From: Chlorops oryzae
Taxonomy: Eukaryota; Arthropoda; Insecta; Diptera; Chloropidae
NCBI GenBank assembly: GCA_020466095.1
Contig: CM035806.1
Coordinates: forward strand, 124,051,407-124,115,406
Direction: 5' to 3'
DNA: 64,000 bases
Below, one piece after another: positions 34,222 through 51,212 of this stretch (position 1 is the stretch's first letter; each line of letters starts with the position of its first letter). A program made the position numbers and the translations under genes. The notes beneath the pieces were generated by a model. It made no database searches. It saw nothing but the letters and a program-made list of their open reading frames with translations, and was not told the DNA's origin.

Positions 34222-34671
34222 TCATAGGGATCCGAATATTGAGTGTATATGGGGATGTATGGGTATCGCGTGCGATAGTGTTGGTGGCGGCGGTGGTGGT
34301 GGTCCTACAACTGGATGCGTTGGTGCTGCATGCACATGTGCGTTGCTCGATTGCTGCTGCTGCTGCTGCTGAGATGCGCTAGCAGATGCGTGGTGTTGCT
34401 GCTGCTGTTGCTGTGCGGCCGCCGCAGCAGCAACTGCAGCTGCAGCCGCCGCTGGTGGCAACGAAGCAACCGGTGGCAATGTTATCGACAGTGTTACTGT
34501 CTGCGGTGGTGGTTGCTGCTGCGGTGCAGCTTGTCCTGTTGTTGTCGTTGCAGCTCCAGATGTTGGCGGCATGTGCGTTGCTGCTTGATGTTGCTGTTGT
34601 TGTGCGGCCGCTACCGCCGCTGCTGATGCTGCTGCGGGCACCACAACCGCCGCTCCCGCTGGGCCGGGATG
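34222..34671 (-). CDS. In-frame C-terminal extension after the TGA (candidate readthrough product)
   Basis: 149 codons in the same frame as exon 6, separated from it only by the TGA at 34674-34672 and closed by TGA at 34224-34222. The composition is that of a fly transcription-factor tail: QQQQHQAA, PPQTVTLSITLPPV, an Ala run interrupted by Val, QQQQQQHH, ASASAS, seven Gln, seven Pro, then LSHAIPIHPHIHSIFGSL. Poly-Ala uses GCG, GCT, GCA and GCC, and poly-Gln mixes CAG and CAA, so the amino-acid runs are not simple DNA repeats. Other frames here are also partly open because the DNA is GC-rich, so frame length alone is weak evidence. Readthrough would give a protein of about 1000 residues. A 3' UTR is the alternative. 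Confidence 0.5.
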   Translation of the reverse strand, partial: HPGPAGAAVVVPAAASAAAVAAAQQQQHQAATHMPPTSGAATTTTGQAAPQQQPPPQTVTLSITLPPVASLPPAAAAAAVAAAAAAQQQQQQHHASASASQQQQQQQSSNAHVHAAPTHPVVGPPPPPPPTLSHAIPIHPHIHSIFGSL

Positions 34672-40531
<5,860 letters not shown>

Positions 40532-40561
40532 CCTTTGCCGTGGCTCTGTTCTGTGGTACCT

Positions 40562-40680
40562 TCAGTTAAACGCTGCTTTCTTTAAGAGAAAACCGCGTTA
40601 TATCGAGGAGTCCTCTCTCTCGCTCTCTCGCTCTCTCCTCTCTCTCTCTCTTTTAAACTTTATAGGGTCGATCGATTTCT
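40562..40680 (-). promoter_or_regulatory. GAGA-rich sequence upstream of the start codon
   Basis: Read on the gene strand this is a purine tract of GAGAGAG units, interrupted by CGAGAG, 80-150 bp before the ATG. GAGAG is the known binding core of the GAGA factor (Trl) in flies. It may lie in the 5' UTR or in an intron just upstream; the transcription start was not located. It could equally be a neutral microsatellite. Confidence 0.35.
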
Positions 40681-40699
40681 CTATCTTTTTGTTCAATTC

Positions 40700-42260
40700 T
40701 GTATCTATCTTTCTCTCGCTCTCTGGGATATATTTCTATCCTTATGGAAGTCCGTGGTTTTTGTTTTTCCAAGTTTTTTCCTTCTTGTTGGTGGGATTAC
40801 CTCCAGGTCTCGCAAAACTCCTCTTGTTGGGAGAATTAACGAGTGATCGCCTTTTGATTGGTACTCATTTTCACCAAGTTTTATTCCGGACAATCTCTGG
40901 ACTGATGATAGGTTTTTGTTGCCGTCTTCGCCGTTTCTATCTTAACAAAGATCGACGATTTACGGTTTATATATTTGTTTTTTTTTTTTTTCTTCTTTTA
41001 TAATCTTTTTGACTCTTGGTTTGGATCTTTTATTATAACTTTATTTGTTTTCCTTTCTTCTTAAGCTTTTTCAATATTTTTTTTATTTTATTTTCTCTTA
41101 TCAATTTAGTTTTTATATCTTTGCAATTTTCTAATGTTTTTTTTTTTTTTCAAAAATTTTAATTTTTATTTTACTTTAAAGTTTTTTATTTTATCAATTT
41201 AATTTTCATTAATTTTATTTTCCGTTCTTCTCCAGAATTTCCGCTCTTTAGAAACTGCAATGAGAGGATGAAAAAAATACGGTTCATTAAGTTTCGATCT
41301 GGAGGAAATTTTCAATCTTATTTTCATTAAAGTAAAAGCACAATCAATCAATCAATCGATCGGTTGATGTAAATAAAGAGCCGAAGAAGAGACTGCTCCA
41401 TACACCACGCATTCGCAACTTTTTTATACTAGAATTATCCGAGATAGAACCGTTAAGAAATTGCACAGAATGGGGAGAGCCAGGAGACATGAATTAATCA
41501 TGTCTCACTGACCATCCGTCTGGCTGTCTGTCTGTCTGTATACGATACCTTTATCGAAGCTGTTCATGATTCAAAAATTCCAAAAGCAAGGAAGACATGA
41601 GTAAAACCAACTTCAAGAATGATCTTAGTCAGACCATTTTTTAGGGGTATCTGCAGGCCAAGGATCTGTTTTAAAAATCTTTGAAACTGCTCCAAAATAC
41701 AAGTACATTTGATTTTTTTTAAATTTCAGCTCATTTTAATCGCCTAAATGCTACGATAATTGAGCCACAATTTTAATTAATTACTTTTTTTTATATATGT
41801 ATGTAAATAGGTACCCGTTATTTATAAGTTTGCGTTTTTTAGTGGGAATGGTCAATATGTCTTCCTTGTTTCCGTTACTCTCAATGGCGAATTTAAACTG
41901 TCGATTCGGTGCAATCAAATGTGAAGGATATTCAGGACCGTCGAGAGAAGTTTTCGGCCTTGTGGGGTTTTTCTTTCTAGGGTCTCCGTCGACATAACAG
42001 TGAGCAAAAAAGATAGAAGAGTTATTTCGTCAATCTGCTTACAAAGGAGTATGTATCTCGACAAATATTGACACCTTCCAGAAGCCGGCCCGGGGATGGG
42101 ACGAGACGAACCGGTGACTCCTCTCTCGAAAGGGATGAAGACATGCCATTTCTCCTTTGAAAACGGATGGAGAAGGGAGAAGGACCAAGTAAAAGAGTGC
42201 AAAACAATGTATCGCCATGAAAACACTTTAAGAACGTGAGAATATTTTCGAACAAAATAA
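40700..42260. other. AT-rich sequence upstream of the first coding exon
   Basis: T-rich on plus. Frames of 62-169 codons on plus (40494-41003, 41797-41997) and minus (42022-42357) are low-complexity or unrecognised. It probably belongs to a 5' intron or the promoter-proximal region of the zinc-finger gene. No splice-bounded coding exon visible. Confidence 0.4.
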
Positions 42261-42268
42261 AAGAGAGC

Positions 42269-42270
42269 GA

Positions 42271-42314
<44 letters not shown>
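42269..42314. repeat. GA microsatellite
   Basis: AGAGAG run of about 45 bp on plus, preceded by AGAGAGCGAGCAGAG. Potential GAGA-factor sites. Confidence 0.9.
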
Positions 42315-43363
42315 GAAAACCTCCAAATAAAAAAGTTCTAGTTTCGTTTTTTCGCAAATTTAATTATCTTAACAAAAATGACATCATGGCTCACTAAGAT
42401 AAAAGCCTCTACACACAAACACACTCATTTAATGTAGGTAGGTGTGTGTGTTGTGTATGTATGCATGCATTAACTTCTTTCAAATAGCTTCATTTTCTCT
42501 GTGGTTTTATTGACGATTTAACAGCACACGAAATGTGAGCAGTTCGTAACCATAAAATCGATCGGAGATAGAAACGTGAATCTTAAGATCAGATTAATAA
42601 AGATATCGCAAATATCTTAAAATGGCAACAAAAAAAACCCCCCAATAAATTGGAGACATTGCCTTTTATGAAGAGGACAAACGCAGAACTTTGGAACAAA
42701 AACTAAAAACTAAAAATATTAGAAAATAAATAGAAAAAAATACGAAATAAAATAAAATCAACACTGAAAAAAAAATTCAAAAAAAAATTAAAGGTTGAAC
42801 TGGTATTTTTGACGAGTAGAGGCAATCATTCGAGCTTGATTCGGTTTCGGATTTTGCAGATTCAATTGTTAAAATTTCTCAAATCAAGGCCTTAATTTAT
42901 TTCAGATTTTGGTTTTTTTTAAATTTAATTTAAATGGAAAAAAATCTTTTTTCAATAGGTTCACAAAATGCGTCTTCTTTCTTCTTTTACTGAAAGTTGT
43001 TGAGAGCTTCTAAGCTCAGCTTTAGAGAATAGGGGAAGTTGTTCGGGTTCAAAAGTGAATCGCTATTGCGTTCGATGAGTCAGAATGTTTTTCTGATATA
43101 CAATAACAAACCTCCTTTGGAGTCCATGGAACCTATTCGACCGATTGTAGCGTCTCGCAGCAAACTTTTCGAACAAAGTCGTGCATTTTTATTTGTGTTT
43201 TTATTTTGTAAAGCAACATCGTGTTGCGCATACCAAAATCGCGAAATGGAAACAACTTCACGCTTTGTATGCAGGCATCTGTCCGTCCAATCAGCCAGGC
43301 TTGCTGTGTGTGACATTAAAGTAAAGCACAAAGTGGAAAGACCTTGATCCCGCATTAAAAATA

Positions 43364-43398
<35 letters not shown>

Positions 43399-43825
43399 TA
43401 AAAATAAAAGAAAGAATTGAAGACTTTACGAACAAAGAATCAAACTGGCTGGTTGGCAGGCAGTCAGGCACACGGACAGACGGATTAAAAAAGCCAAGAA
43501 GGAGCAGCGCAGGGAGTGCCGCCGGGCGTTCCAAACGCGAAAGGCGAAAGGCTTTACGGCTCGATGGCGATGACGATGCCCCTTTCTGATTCTTTGTTAA
43601 CATTCTAATTGTGTGTATGTGTGTATGTGTGTGAGCACGAGTGCCACTCCTCTCAATCGGACCAGCCAAACTAAGCCATTTGACGATCTTGACTTTCATT
43701 GTTCGAAAGCGGCTGCAGGCTACAGGCTAGTGCCTGGTGGCTATCAATTAACTGCAGCAGGCGGCTCTAGTGACCGCTGTCAGAGACTGTTCTTCGAATT
43801 TACATATATATACATGTTCACATTT
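42315..43825. other. Non-coding sequence with an A tract and a mixed-composition island
   Basis: An A tract at 43366-43394. The stretch 43440-43800 is GC-richer (AGGAGCAGCGCAGGGAGTGC) and contains frames of 113-114 codons on both strands, but neither shows a recognisable domain. The frame at 43039-43347 is likewise unrecognised. A non-coding exon cannot be excluded. Confidence 0.35.
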
Positions 43826-43828
43826 ATA

Positions 43829-44438
43829 CAGGGTGTTCCGTTTGTGATGGTCAAGCGGTCGGGAGGGGGGGGGTTTGGAAATGCACCCCTGAGGAGTAAA
43901 AGGGCCTTAAACTTTTTAGGCAGTAAGTCGAGAAAAATAATTCTCCCACGATAATGGTTCATCGTAGAAAAAAAAACTTAAATGCAGTTTGAAACCCAAT
44001 TGTATGAGCTTTTAGGCAAAATTAAATTGATGGTAAAAATTTGACCTATTGAGGGAAAAATAAACGGTCAAAGTGAAAAATTTTGAAAAAACGTTCAATT
44101 TTTTTACTTTGGAAGCCATTTTGGTATGAAAAGTGTCCAATTAACACCCAAATTTTTTATTTTATTCAAAAAGCTGGATCGATTTCCTTTAATTTGGTGC
44201 CCCACAGTCTAATAAATTGTTTGAAAATAAGATGAGAAAATTAAATATCTAAATGAACATCTATCCGACTGCTATCAATGAAGTCGAACTTATTAGATTT
44301 GATACAGTAAAACTACTTTAACTATGTGAAAAAATCAGTTTTTATTGATTTTTATGCAAAAAATTTTTTTTGCATAGCTTTGGCCTGACCTCCTCTATCA
44401 GCTTCCGACCGGTTGACGTTCACAAACGGCACACCCTG
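43829..44438. mobile_element. Mariner-type MITE with CAGGGTGT ends and TA duplication
   Basis: CAGGGTGTTCCGTTTGTGA at the left and CACAAACGGCACACCCTG at the right, flanked by TA (43827-43828, 44439-44440). CGGTCGG/CCGACCG subterminal blocks are also inverted. 610 bp, non-coding. Confidence 0.8.
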
Positions 44439-44454
44439 TATATCGTTACCTTAA

Positions 44455-45857
44455 TGTAGAAAGGCCCCAACTAAATTTTTTTTCAAAATGCACTTTTTCG
44501 CATATTTCGATATACCGCTCCCAAATTCATTACGATAAAATTATAAAAATAAGGTTCTTAGATCAAAAATAACGGATACACAATCATTTAAAAAATAAGC
44601 CCTAACTGATTTCAAATAAGTAATTCTTTAAACAAAGAGCCCTAACTCACTTCTATTGTGGCAGATAAATTTCGAAATTTTGGACCCCACTGAGTTTAAA
44701 TTTGGAACAGAGCTTACTGCTGTGCCCCAAAATTGGAAAAACTGAACCTGAAAATGCTGCCGTAGGCGTTTTTTGTGCTACGCCCACTCAAAGTTGATAA
44801 ACACGGCGCTCTTATGAACCCCCCAAAATCGTATGAAACTTTCAAAATCAATTGTGAATGTTATTTATTTGCACAATTTAAATGAGAATTTAACACAAAA
44901 AATAAAAATAAATAAAAACCGGCCCAGCTTTGCCAAAGAAAAATACGTGAGATGACCAAACACTCAAATTCACCCTATAAAATTACCCCAATCTCATACG
45001 TTTGATACGAAGATTTAAGTGCATTTTAGTAAATTTTCGCTTAATTAATCTATTACAAAACGACCTAAATGCCGACTATGAGCTATTTGATCAAAGGTCG
45101 AAGGTTTGTATGGAAGACATCACTTCTGGTTGTCTTATACAAAACAATCACGAGAAACGATCCAATACCTGACAGCCGTGAGAGCCATTCTGGCTACAAA
45201 TTGCGTACTTAGCAAGTAAGTGTCACGGATGGGACCTTATTCCTGCAATTGCCCCTTTATATTTGAACAATTTTTATTTTATAACAAACGTGCAACCTTT
45301 CATTTGATCTAAAATTCCTAACTTACAATAAGGGTCCTCATTCAGCAATGTGATGTATGTAATGTAAGTAGTTTTACTAAAAATCTGTCAAACTGAACTT
45401 TTTAAAATTTGTGAAATTGACTCAAAATCAGCTGATTTTGATGTGTCAAACGTACTTCTTACTTTACACACACAATTTACACAACAAAATCGATGTGAAA
45501 ACTTTGTAAATGAAGCTCCATACGAAATTCCACAGCTGTCAAAAAAATTACTAACTTCACTCAGCTTACACGGTGTATATATGCTGAATGAGGACCCTTA
45601 ATGTAAAACATCATCAAATAACTCCAAATCTATGCTGAATGAGGACCCTTAATAACTTTTAAGAACTTCACACTCAAAAAGCCCTGTATAGAATAAGTTT
45701 ATACAAAAAAGGATGAAATACAATTTTATTTGAGTACTCGATTTTCTTTTGGTTTTAAATTGAAATTTCATCAGAAAAATGTGCATTTCTTTGATTTTAA
45801 TTAAGTTTTTTTTCTCTCCTGTAAAATTCTTAATTTGTTAGTTAGGGCCTTTCTACA
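44455..45857. mobile_element. 1.4-kb TIR element (TGTAGAAAGGCCC ends)
   Basis: TGTAGAAAGGCCCCAACTAA at 44455 and TTAGTTAGGGCCTTTCTACA ending 45857. The interior has no transposase that I recognise, though it is long enough to be a decayed larger element. A GGGTCCTCATTCAGCA MITE is inserted inside. It lies 15 bp from the preceding mariner-type MITE. Confidence 0.65.
45332..45597. mobile_element. MITE with GGGTCCTCATTCAGCA ends, copy 2
   Basis: Same termini and body as 13922-14215, differing by small deletions. A further solo right end, TATGCTGAATGAGGACCC, stands at 45631-45648, 50 bp away, suggesting a local partial duplication or abortive second insertion. Confidence 0.85.
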
Positions 45858-46120
45858 TATACACCATATGGAGTTAAGCGAGTTTAGGGGATCTGACCCT
45901 AAGAAATGAAAAATATTCACAAGGCTTTGTAGTCCCCAAAAAACGTCTCGCGAAAACAATTTTACTTCAAAGGCTCTTGCCTCAAACTTCGAGTTATATT
46001 TCTGTTATGTACGTACCTACATACATATGTATGTGCCTATATATTTTTAACTAATCCATATCCGGTATTCGTTTGCATTTGTCATTAAGATTGCTGGGGC
46101 TCTTCAGTTCAGGTTCTACC

Positions 46121-46666
46121 CAAGGGCGTAGCGAGAGAAAGAGTGCTTTGGTAGCGCTTATATTTGCCACAGTGGTATATTGAGCAATTATAAGACATTA
46201 ACCGAAAAAAAAATTGGGGGGGGCAAGAAGAAGTTTAGAGAGTTTTGGATCAAAAACCCAAAAAATCCGAAAAATTCATGAGGTCCGATTTCGATGAAAA
46301 TTTATATATAGAATAAGTGAAAAATTCTAAGAATTTTGACGCTAACATTTTTTAAAAATACTGATTACAACTAGTCTAGTTTGGGTCTAGTTCCAAACTG
46401 GTCCAAAAAAGACTAGTTGTAATAAGTTTTTTGAAAAATTTTTAGGACCAAAAATTTTAGAATTTTTCACTCATTCTATATATAAATTTTCATCGAAATC
46501 GGACTTCATGAGTTTTTCGGATTTTTTGGGTTTTTGGTCGAAAACTCTTTAAACTTCATCTGGCCCCCCCCAAATTATTTTTCGTTTAATGTGTTATAAT
46601 TGCTCAATATACCACTGTGGCAAATATAAGCGCTACCAAAGCACTCTTTCTCTGGCTACGCCCTTG
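46121..46666. mobile_element. 546-bp hAT-type palindrome with perfect 8-bp duplication
   Basis: CAAGGGCGTAGCGAGAGAAA at the left; TTTCTCTGGCTACGCCCTTG at the right. Arms of about 240 bp are nearly complementary throughout. GTTCTACC occurs on both sides (46113-46120 and 46667-46674), the 8-bp duplication of hAT elements. Folds as one long hairpin. The minor frame at 46617 is a shadow. Confidence 0.9.
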
Positions 46667-47004
46667 GTTCTACCGAGATAAGGTACTTGAATTAAAGAAT
46701 GCAGATACACTTTTTTCTTCTAAAGAGGCTCACATTGTGTGCACCAACGTTTTAAGACCCCAGCCGGAAATATATGTTGCAATATCATTCAGTTTTCATC
46801 CTTTGACCCGAGCAACTACATTCACAAACGGATGGCATTGAAGAACGGTTTATTTAAAAAACATTACCGCGTGGCATTTCCCACTGGGTTTCAAATTTCT
46901 GAGTGTACACAAATTAAGAAATGAATGGATCCGTTTGTACTTCTCATTAATATCTAAATATGGCGAATGAAGATATGTACACACGTGTGCACATACACAT
47001 AGAT

Positions 47005-47361
47005 ACCCTGTAGTAATGAAATAGTTTCGGTGAAAACCAGACCGGACCTAGGTGAGTTCATTTAGGACTGACCACAAATTTATATGAAATTTATACCAAT
47101 TGCGACCGGTCTAGGATTAACCTCAATCGGATTCAGCCTCTTCTAGTCCCAAAATGAGCGTTGTTGGGTGAGCTCAGACAAAGGAACTTACTCGAGACTC
47201 TCTCGCAACCAACCCCATACGCTTTGAAAAGGGACCGGTTGTTTTTCAATGTCAGCCCCATTTTAAAAGTGGTGAGTTGAATGTATGGAAAGGCGACCGG
47301 TTCTGACTTCTTTAGGACCGACCCTCGGTCTACCTTGGACCGGTCCCATTTACTGTGGGGT
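47005..47361. mobile_element. CCCTGCAGTAAT-superfamily element, full copy
   Basis: ACCCTGTAGTAATGAAA at the left and ATTTACTGTGGGGT at the right. The body matches 17730-18027, including GGTTGTTTTTCAATG and TTGAATGTATGGAAAGGCGAC. The 83-codon minus frame within it is a shadow. Confidence 0.75.
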
Positions 47362-47478
47362 ATAAACAGCATCAATACATACATCTAAACTGTGAAAACT
47401 CGATTTCGGTCGTTTTTCATGCTTTTGTAACATAGGAAACATAAAAAATTAGTCAAAAGGTGACTTTGAAACTGTAGA

Positions 47479-49218
47479 GGGGCCCAAATTTGAGAAATTT
47501 TGGGTTTTTCGCCGAAATTTTGCATAATGTACCCCTAGGGGTATATCATGTACCATAACAACAAAAAAGTTCCCTTTCTAATTCGACCATTTTATTACCT
47601 TTATAAAAGGAAGCCGGGTGTTAACAATTCATTGCATCTTGTAGTTTCCCAAGACGACACGAGAGTTTGTTTTCGAAAAAAAAAAAAAATTAACCATATC
47701 TGTCAAAAGTCATACTTTTTAGCATAAACTGTATCAAAAAATGGCCCCTAAATGTTTCAAACCTTTATCCTCAAGGCTAATGATGACAAAACAATGCTTC
47801 ACTAGGGCCAAAGCTAGTATACGTTCTAATAATAGCAATTTCAGCAAGCCTTATTTTTTCTCCAATTTCAAAGCGTTGTTACTTTCTTACCCTTAGCTTC
47901 TTTGGACTTTTTTCCAGAAAACACTGTTAAACAAAAAAACCAAAGCCGACCAAAAAAAACGAGTAAGGGTGTTATAGTCAAGCGAGCCTGACATAAAAAT
48001 ACCCGACACAAACACACATGTTCAAATAATTTTTAATATCAAGGTGTTTAAGGCCATTAGGCGCGCCATATACGGACTTTTGTTGAATTTCTTCATGAAA
48101 ACCGCCCTTTTGCCACGCCCACTTTTGCAATATTTTTGTTTTCTAATCGGAGGCCTTAATATACGCTCAAATTCTAAGTTTCAGTGAAATATCTCAAAAA
48201 AATCCGATTTTGGGGCAGTGTTGAGATTTTTGTGAAAGACCCTAGTACTGGAGGTACGCTTAATAATGGACCTATCAAACAAATTTTTGGAGAGGATGTT
48301 TATGGCTACAAAGGAAGCATAAATGCCAAATTTCGTTCAAGACCCATTTGAATTTCGGGTGTGGGAGGCAATTTTCGAAAAACGCCCTTCGGCCACACCC
48401 ACTTTTCCAATTTTTGAAATTGAATAGCTTGATTTCAAATATGTTCAACTATCAACTTTCATTAAAATATCTTGAAAAACTTCGATTTAAGAGCAGTTTT
48501 TGTGATTTTCGTAACAGACCCTAGTACTGGAGGTACCCCTAAAAATGGTCCGATCGGGTCCATTCTCGAACTTGTTCTTACTCATGTGCCTGTGAGTACG
48601 CATGTCAAATTTCATCAAGATAGCTCAACTCCTTCGATAAGAAAACTGTATACAAACAGACGGACGGACAGACAGACGGGCAGACAGACAGACAGACGGA
48701 CAGACGGACAGACAGACGGACATGGCTAAATCGAATCTCCTGGTGACGCTGATCATTTCTATATATATTTTGTATGGTCTATCTCGACTGGTTCTGGGTG
48801 TTACACACAACCACACAAACGAAATATACCCTCGACACAGAGTGTGTCGGGTATAATAAACAAGAACAATGAAATAAAAAAACATGTCGCAAAAATTTCC
48901 ATACCGTCCACAAATATGAATTGATTCTGTTTAATGAAGGGTTTTATGATAGAAAGAGATGTATTCTTCTGATTTATTGACAGTTTCAAAATCTTGCGTG
49001 TTTTGTTGTTGTTGGTTGAGACCTATTACCTCAGATCTACGAAAAAAACGCAACAAACTCGAAGTTTTTTGACCATAACTGTATTACATATAACGCGATT
49101 TTAATCTTGTTAGATCCAATCGAAAGATAATGTTATGGTACATGATATACCCCCTAGGGGGTACATTATGGAAAATTTCGGCGAAAAACCCAAAATTTCT
49201 CAACTTTGGGCCGCTCTA
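47479..49218. mobile_element. Inverted-repeat element split by a later insertion
   Basis: The left arm (47479-47560: GCCCAAATTTGAGAAATTTTG, GCATAATGTACCCCTAGGGG, ATATCATGTACCATAAC) is mirrored by the right arm (49131-49218). The element at 47962-48855 lies between them. The outer limits of the arms are not certain. Confidence 0.65.
47962..48855. mobile_element. GTTATA...CCCGACAC element with CAGA tandem, copy 2
   Basis: Same landmarks as 25543-26280: GTGTTATAGTC, ATACCCGACACA, GTCGGGTATAA end. It has a longer ACAGACGG-type tandem at 48655-48720 and two copies of the AGACCCTAGTACTGGAGGTAC block (48237, 48518), so it is less deleted than copy 1. Confidence 0.7.
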
Positions 49219-49552
49219 GGCACGGCAAGGAATTATTGGATTGGGTTTAAATTTCAGCATTTCAGTCTTACACCAAAAGGAACAATCTTGGACGTGAGCA
49301 CCTATAAAAATCTAAAAAAACGTATTTAGAAAAACCACCCTAGTGTACACATTACGATTTTATAATTTCGATAGAAAACCTTGTTGTATGATTTGTGGCT
49401 ATTTCGATGAATTTTTCATACATTTGCGCTTTTTTCACTTTTCGGCTTGAAGCTCTTGAGCCGCACTAATACATTAGATTCGAGTTTAAATTTTCAACAA
49501 AAAAAAAAAAAAAAAAAAAAAAAAAACTAGTCTAAACTGACCCCATTCAAAA

Positions 49553-49790
49553 CAAGCAAGGGCGTATAGTCAGAAGAATCTGACAATATAGCACCCGACA
49601 CAGGCAAATTGTGTTTGAATATTTTTTTGAACAGACCCCAAGGCCACGATTATTAAGACAAAGTACCTACCTATTCTGAAGATTTTCAAGGCAATATGCT
49701 TGCTTGCTTTAAGAGCAAGTTTTGAGATTTTTCTGACAGACCCTAGTTCGAAAGTGTGTTCCTAATATTTTCAAGTGAGTTATTAGCAAT
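49553..49790. mobile_element. GTTATA...CCCGACAC element, truncated third copy
   Basis: AAGGGCGTATAGTCAGAAGA, GCACCCGACACAGGCA and GACAGACCCTAGTTCGAAAG align with the left part of the family; the right part is missing. It follows an A tract at 49499-49526. Confidence 0.6.
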
Positions 49791-50490
49791 GAAAACAGAA
49801 TTAAATAATTTTAATTACAGTGTTGTGCAAAATAAAAGCAATTAAAAGGTCTCTTGTGAAATGTCTTCGAAAACTTATACAGATTGATGTGCTGCTTGAA
49901 TTCAACTATCGCGGCCTCAAAGATAAAAAGTGCTTTAAGGACCTAACAAACTTGAATGATGCTTTATTTAGTAAGTACACTAATATCGATTATATAAAAA
50001 CACTAAAAGACTTTTATAAATATTTTTTCTGGTTGTTTAATGAAAGAGGGATATACTAAAGATGAATACCAAAAGTATATCCAATACGCTTTCCACCGAA
50101 TAAAAATTAATCACTATACAGCAGTAAAAAAACACCAAACTAGTTCTTTTTTTTTATAAACTCAATCGAAATAAAACCAAAATGAATATGTATAATTAAA
50201 ATATTTATGAACGTATTTTTATATTCCTTAAAAATACAGGCATAATTTTTGGCTAGAATTTAAAACCCTTAATTTAAGCAATTTTGCATTACTTAGAAAT
50301 GCAAAAGGGAATGCACTTAAAAGTCGATTACTTTACCCACAACTGGTAATGCAAAAGTTCATGCCTTGCTTTTCGTAGGACATCGCCGTGTTAAAAAACA
50401 TCGAATCCGGAATGCATAAACAGCAAGCCGTTTGCATGACATTTTGCATTACCATACATGACACATAACTGCTGGGATGTTTCTCTCTTC
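49791..50490. other. Non-coding sequence with GCATTAC repeats
   Basis: The 79-codon frame at 49820-50059 is Lys/Leu/Asp-rich with moderate complexity, but it is unrecognised. From 50280 to 50475 ATGCAAAA/TTTTGCAT and GCATTAC words recur, probably an old MITE ending GCTGGG at 50475. Confidence 0.4.
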
Positions 50491-50494
50491 TTAA

Positions 50495-50660
50495 CCCAGC
50501 GGGAAATTTCCCCTTGACATTATCGATGAAGTCAGGGTGACTTTGGACTTTGTCACTGGTGACTCCTAGCAGGATATTGTCCTGCTATGGAGTGCGATGG
50601 CGAAACAAGCATTCGAGAGCACCAAACACATGCTCTTTTCTCTCTAAATGTCAACCCTGT
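50495..50660 (-). mobile_element. CCCAGCGG element, truncated copy
   Basis: CCCAGCGGGAAATTTCCCC and the adjacent ATTATCGATGAAGTCAGGGTGAC match the outer part of 14954-15500. The copy stops near 50655 at AATGTCAACCCTGTAG, where another repeat begins, before the tRNA-like core. Confidence 0.65.
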
Positions 50661-50819
50661 AGAAGATTGGGGTAAATTGGGGCTCTAGAGAGTAGTGCTC
50701 GAGTATAGGAAAAATAACCAGTGCACGAGTATAGATACCGAGAGTAGAGACTAACCAGTGGCACGGTAAACGAGACGCCTACAGTTCAATTTTGCTTCAA
50801 CGTTAATGTAACAGCGTAG

Positions 50820-50915
50820 CAAACCTTAAGTCAGATAACTCGATAGTGTGATGGAAGAGTGTTGGCTTAGAAATCTTAAGGGCGCGAATTCGATCCCAGT
50901 CGCAGGCGAAAAATA
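50820..50915 (+). ncRNA. tRNA-like sequence
   Basis: CTCGATAGTGTGATGGAAGAGTG resembles a D-arm/box A and GCGAATTCGATCCCAGTCGC a box B/T-arm. It lies in repeat-like sequence between 50656 and 51300 together with a second, opposite tRNA-like segment. Confidence 0.4.
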
Positions 50916-51109
50916 TGTGGAAGAATAGTAAAATTCAAAAATAAAAAAAAATTGAAAATAAAATACACATGGCTTTTCTGACTTCGCCATTGGTCCATTG
51001 ATGTCTCAGAGCTTGTTCAAATATTTCATTGAATTTGGAACCCTTTTTTTATTATTTTTTATATGCATTTTATTCTTCTTAATATTTAATTTTGAAGAAC
51101 TAATCCAAA

Positions 51110-51212
51110 AAAAAAAAATTAATAAACTCGCTTTGGCGAGAATCAAACCTCGGTCTTCCGGGGCGTGCGGCGAATGCTCTACCCATGCGCTACTTCAGCC
51201 CGAGCCGTTGCC
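51110..51212 (-). ncRNA. tRNA-like sequence with T-run terminator
   Basis: On minus: TAGCGCATGGGTAGAGCATT (good box A) and GAGGTTTGATTCTCGCC (box B with one change), then TTTTTTTT at 51117-51110, a pol III terminator. Position and orientation relative to 50820-50915 make a head-to-head-facing pair about 0.2 kb apart. Confidence 0.45.

Noticed and set aside
48655..48720. CRISPR-like or designed tandem (ACAGACGG units)
   Set aside because: Short 4-8 bp period simple repeat without spacers, typical of this transposon family.
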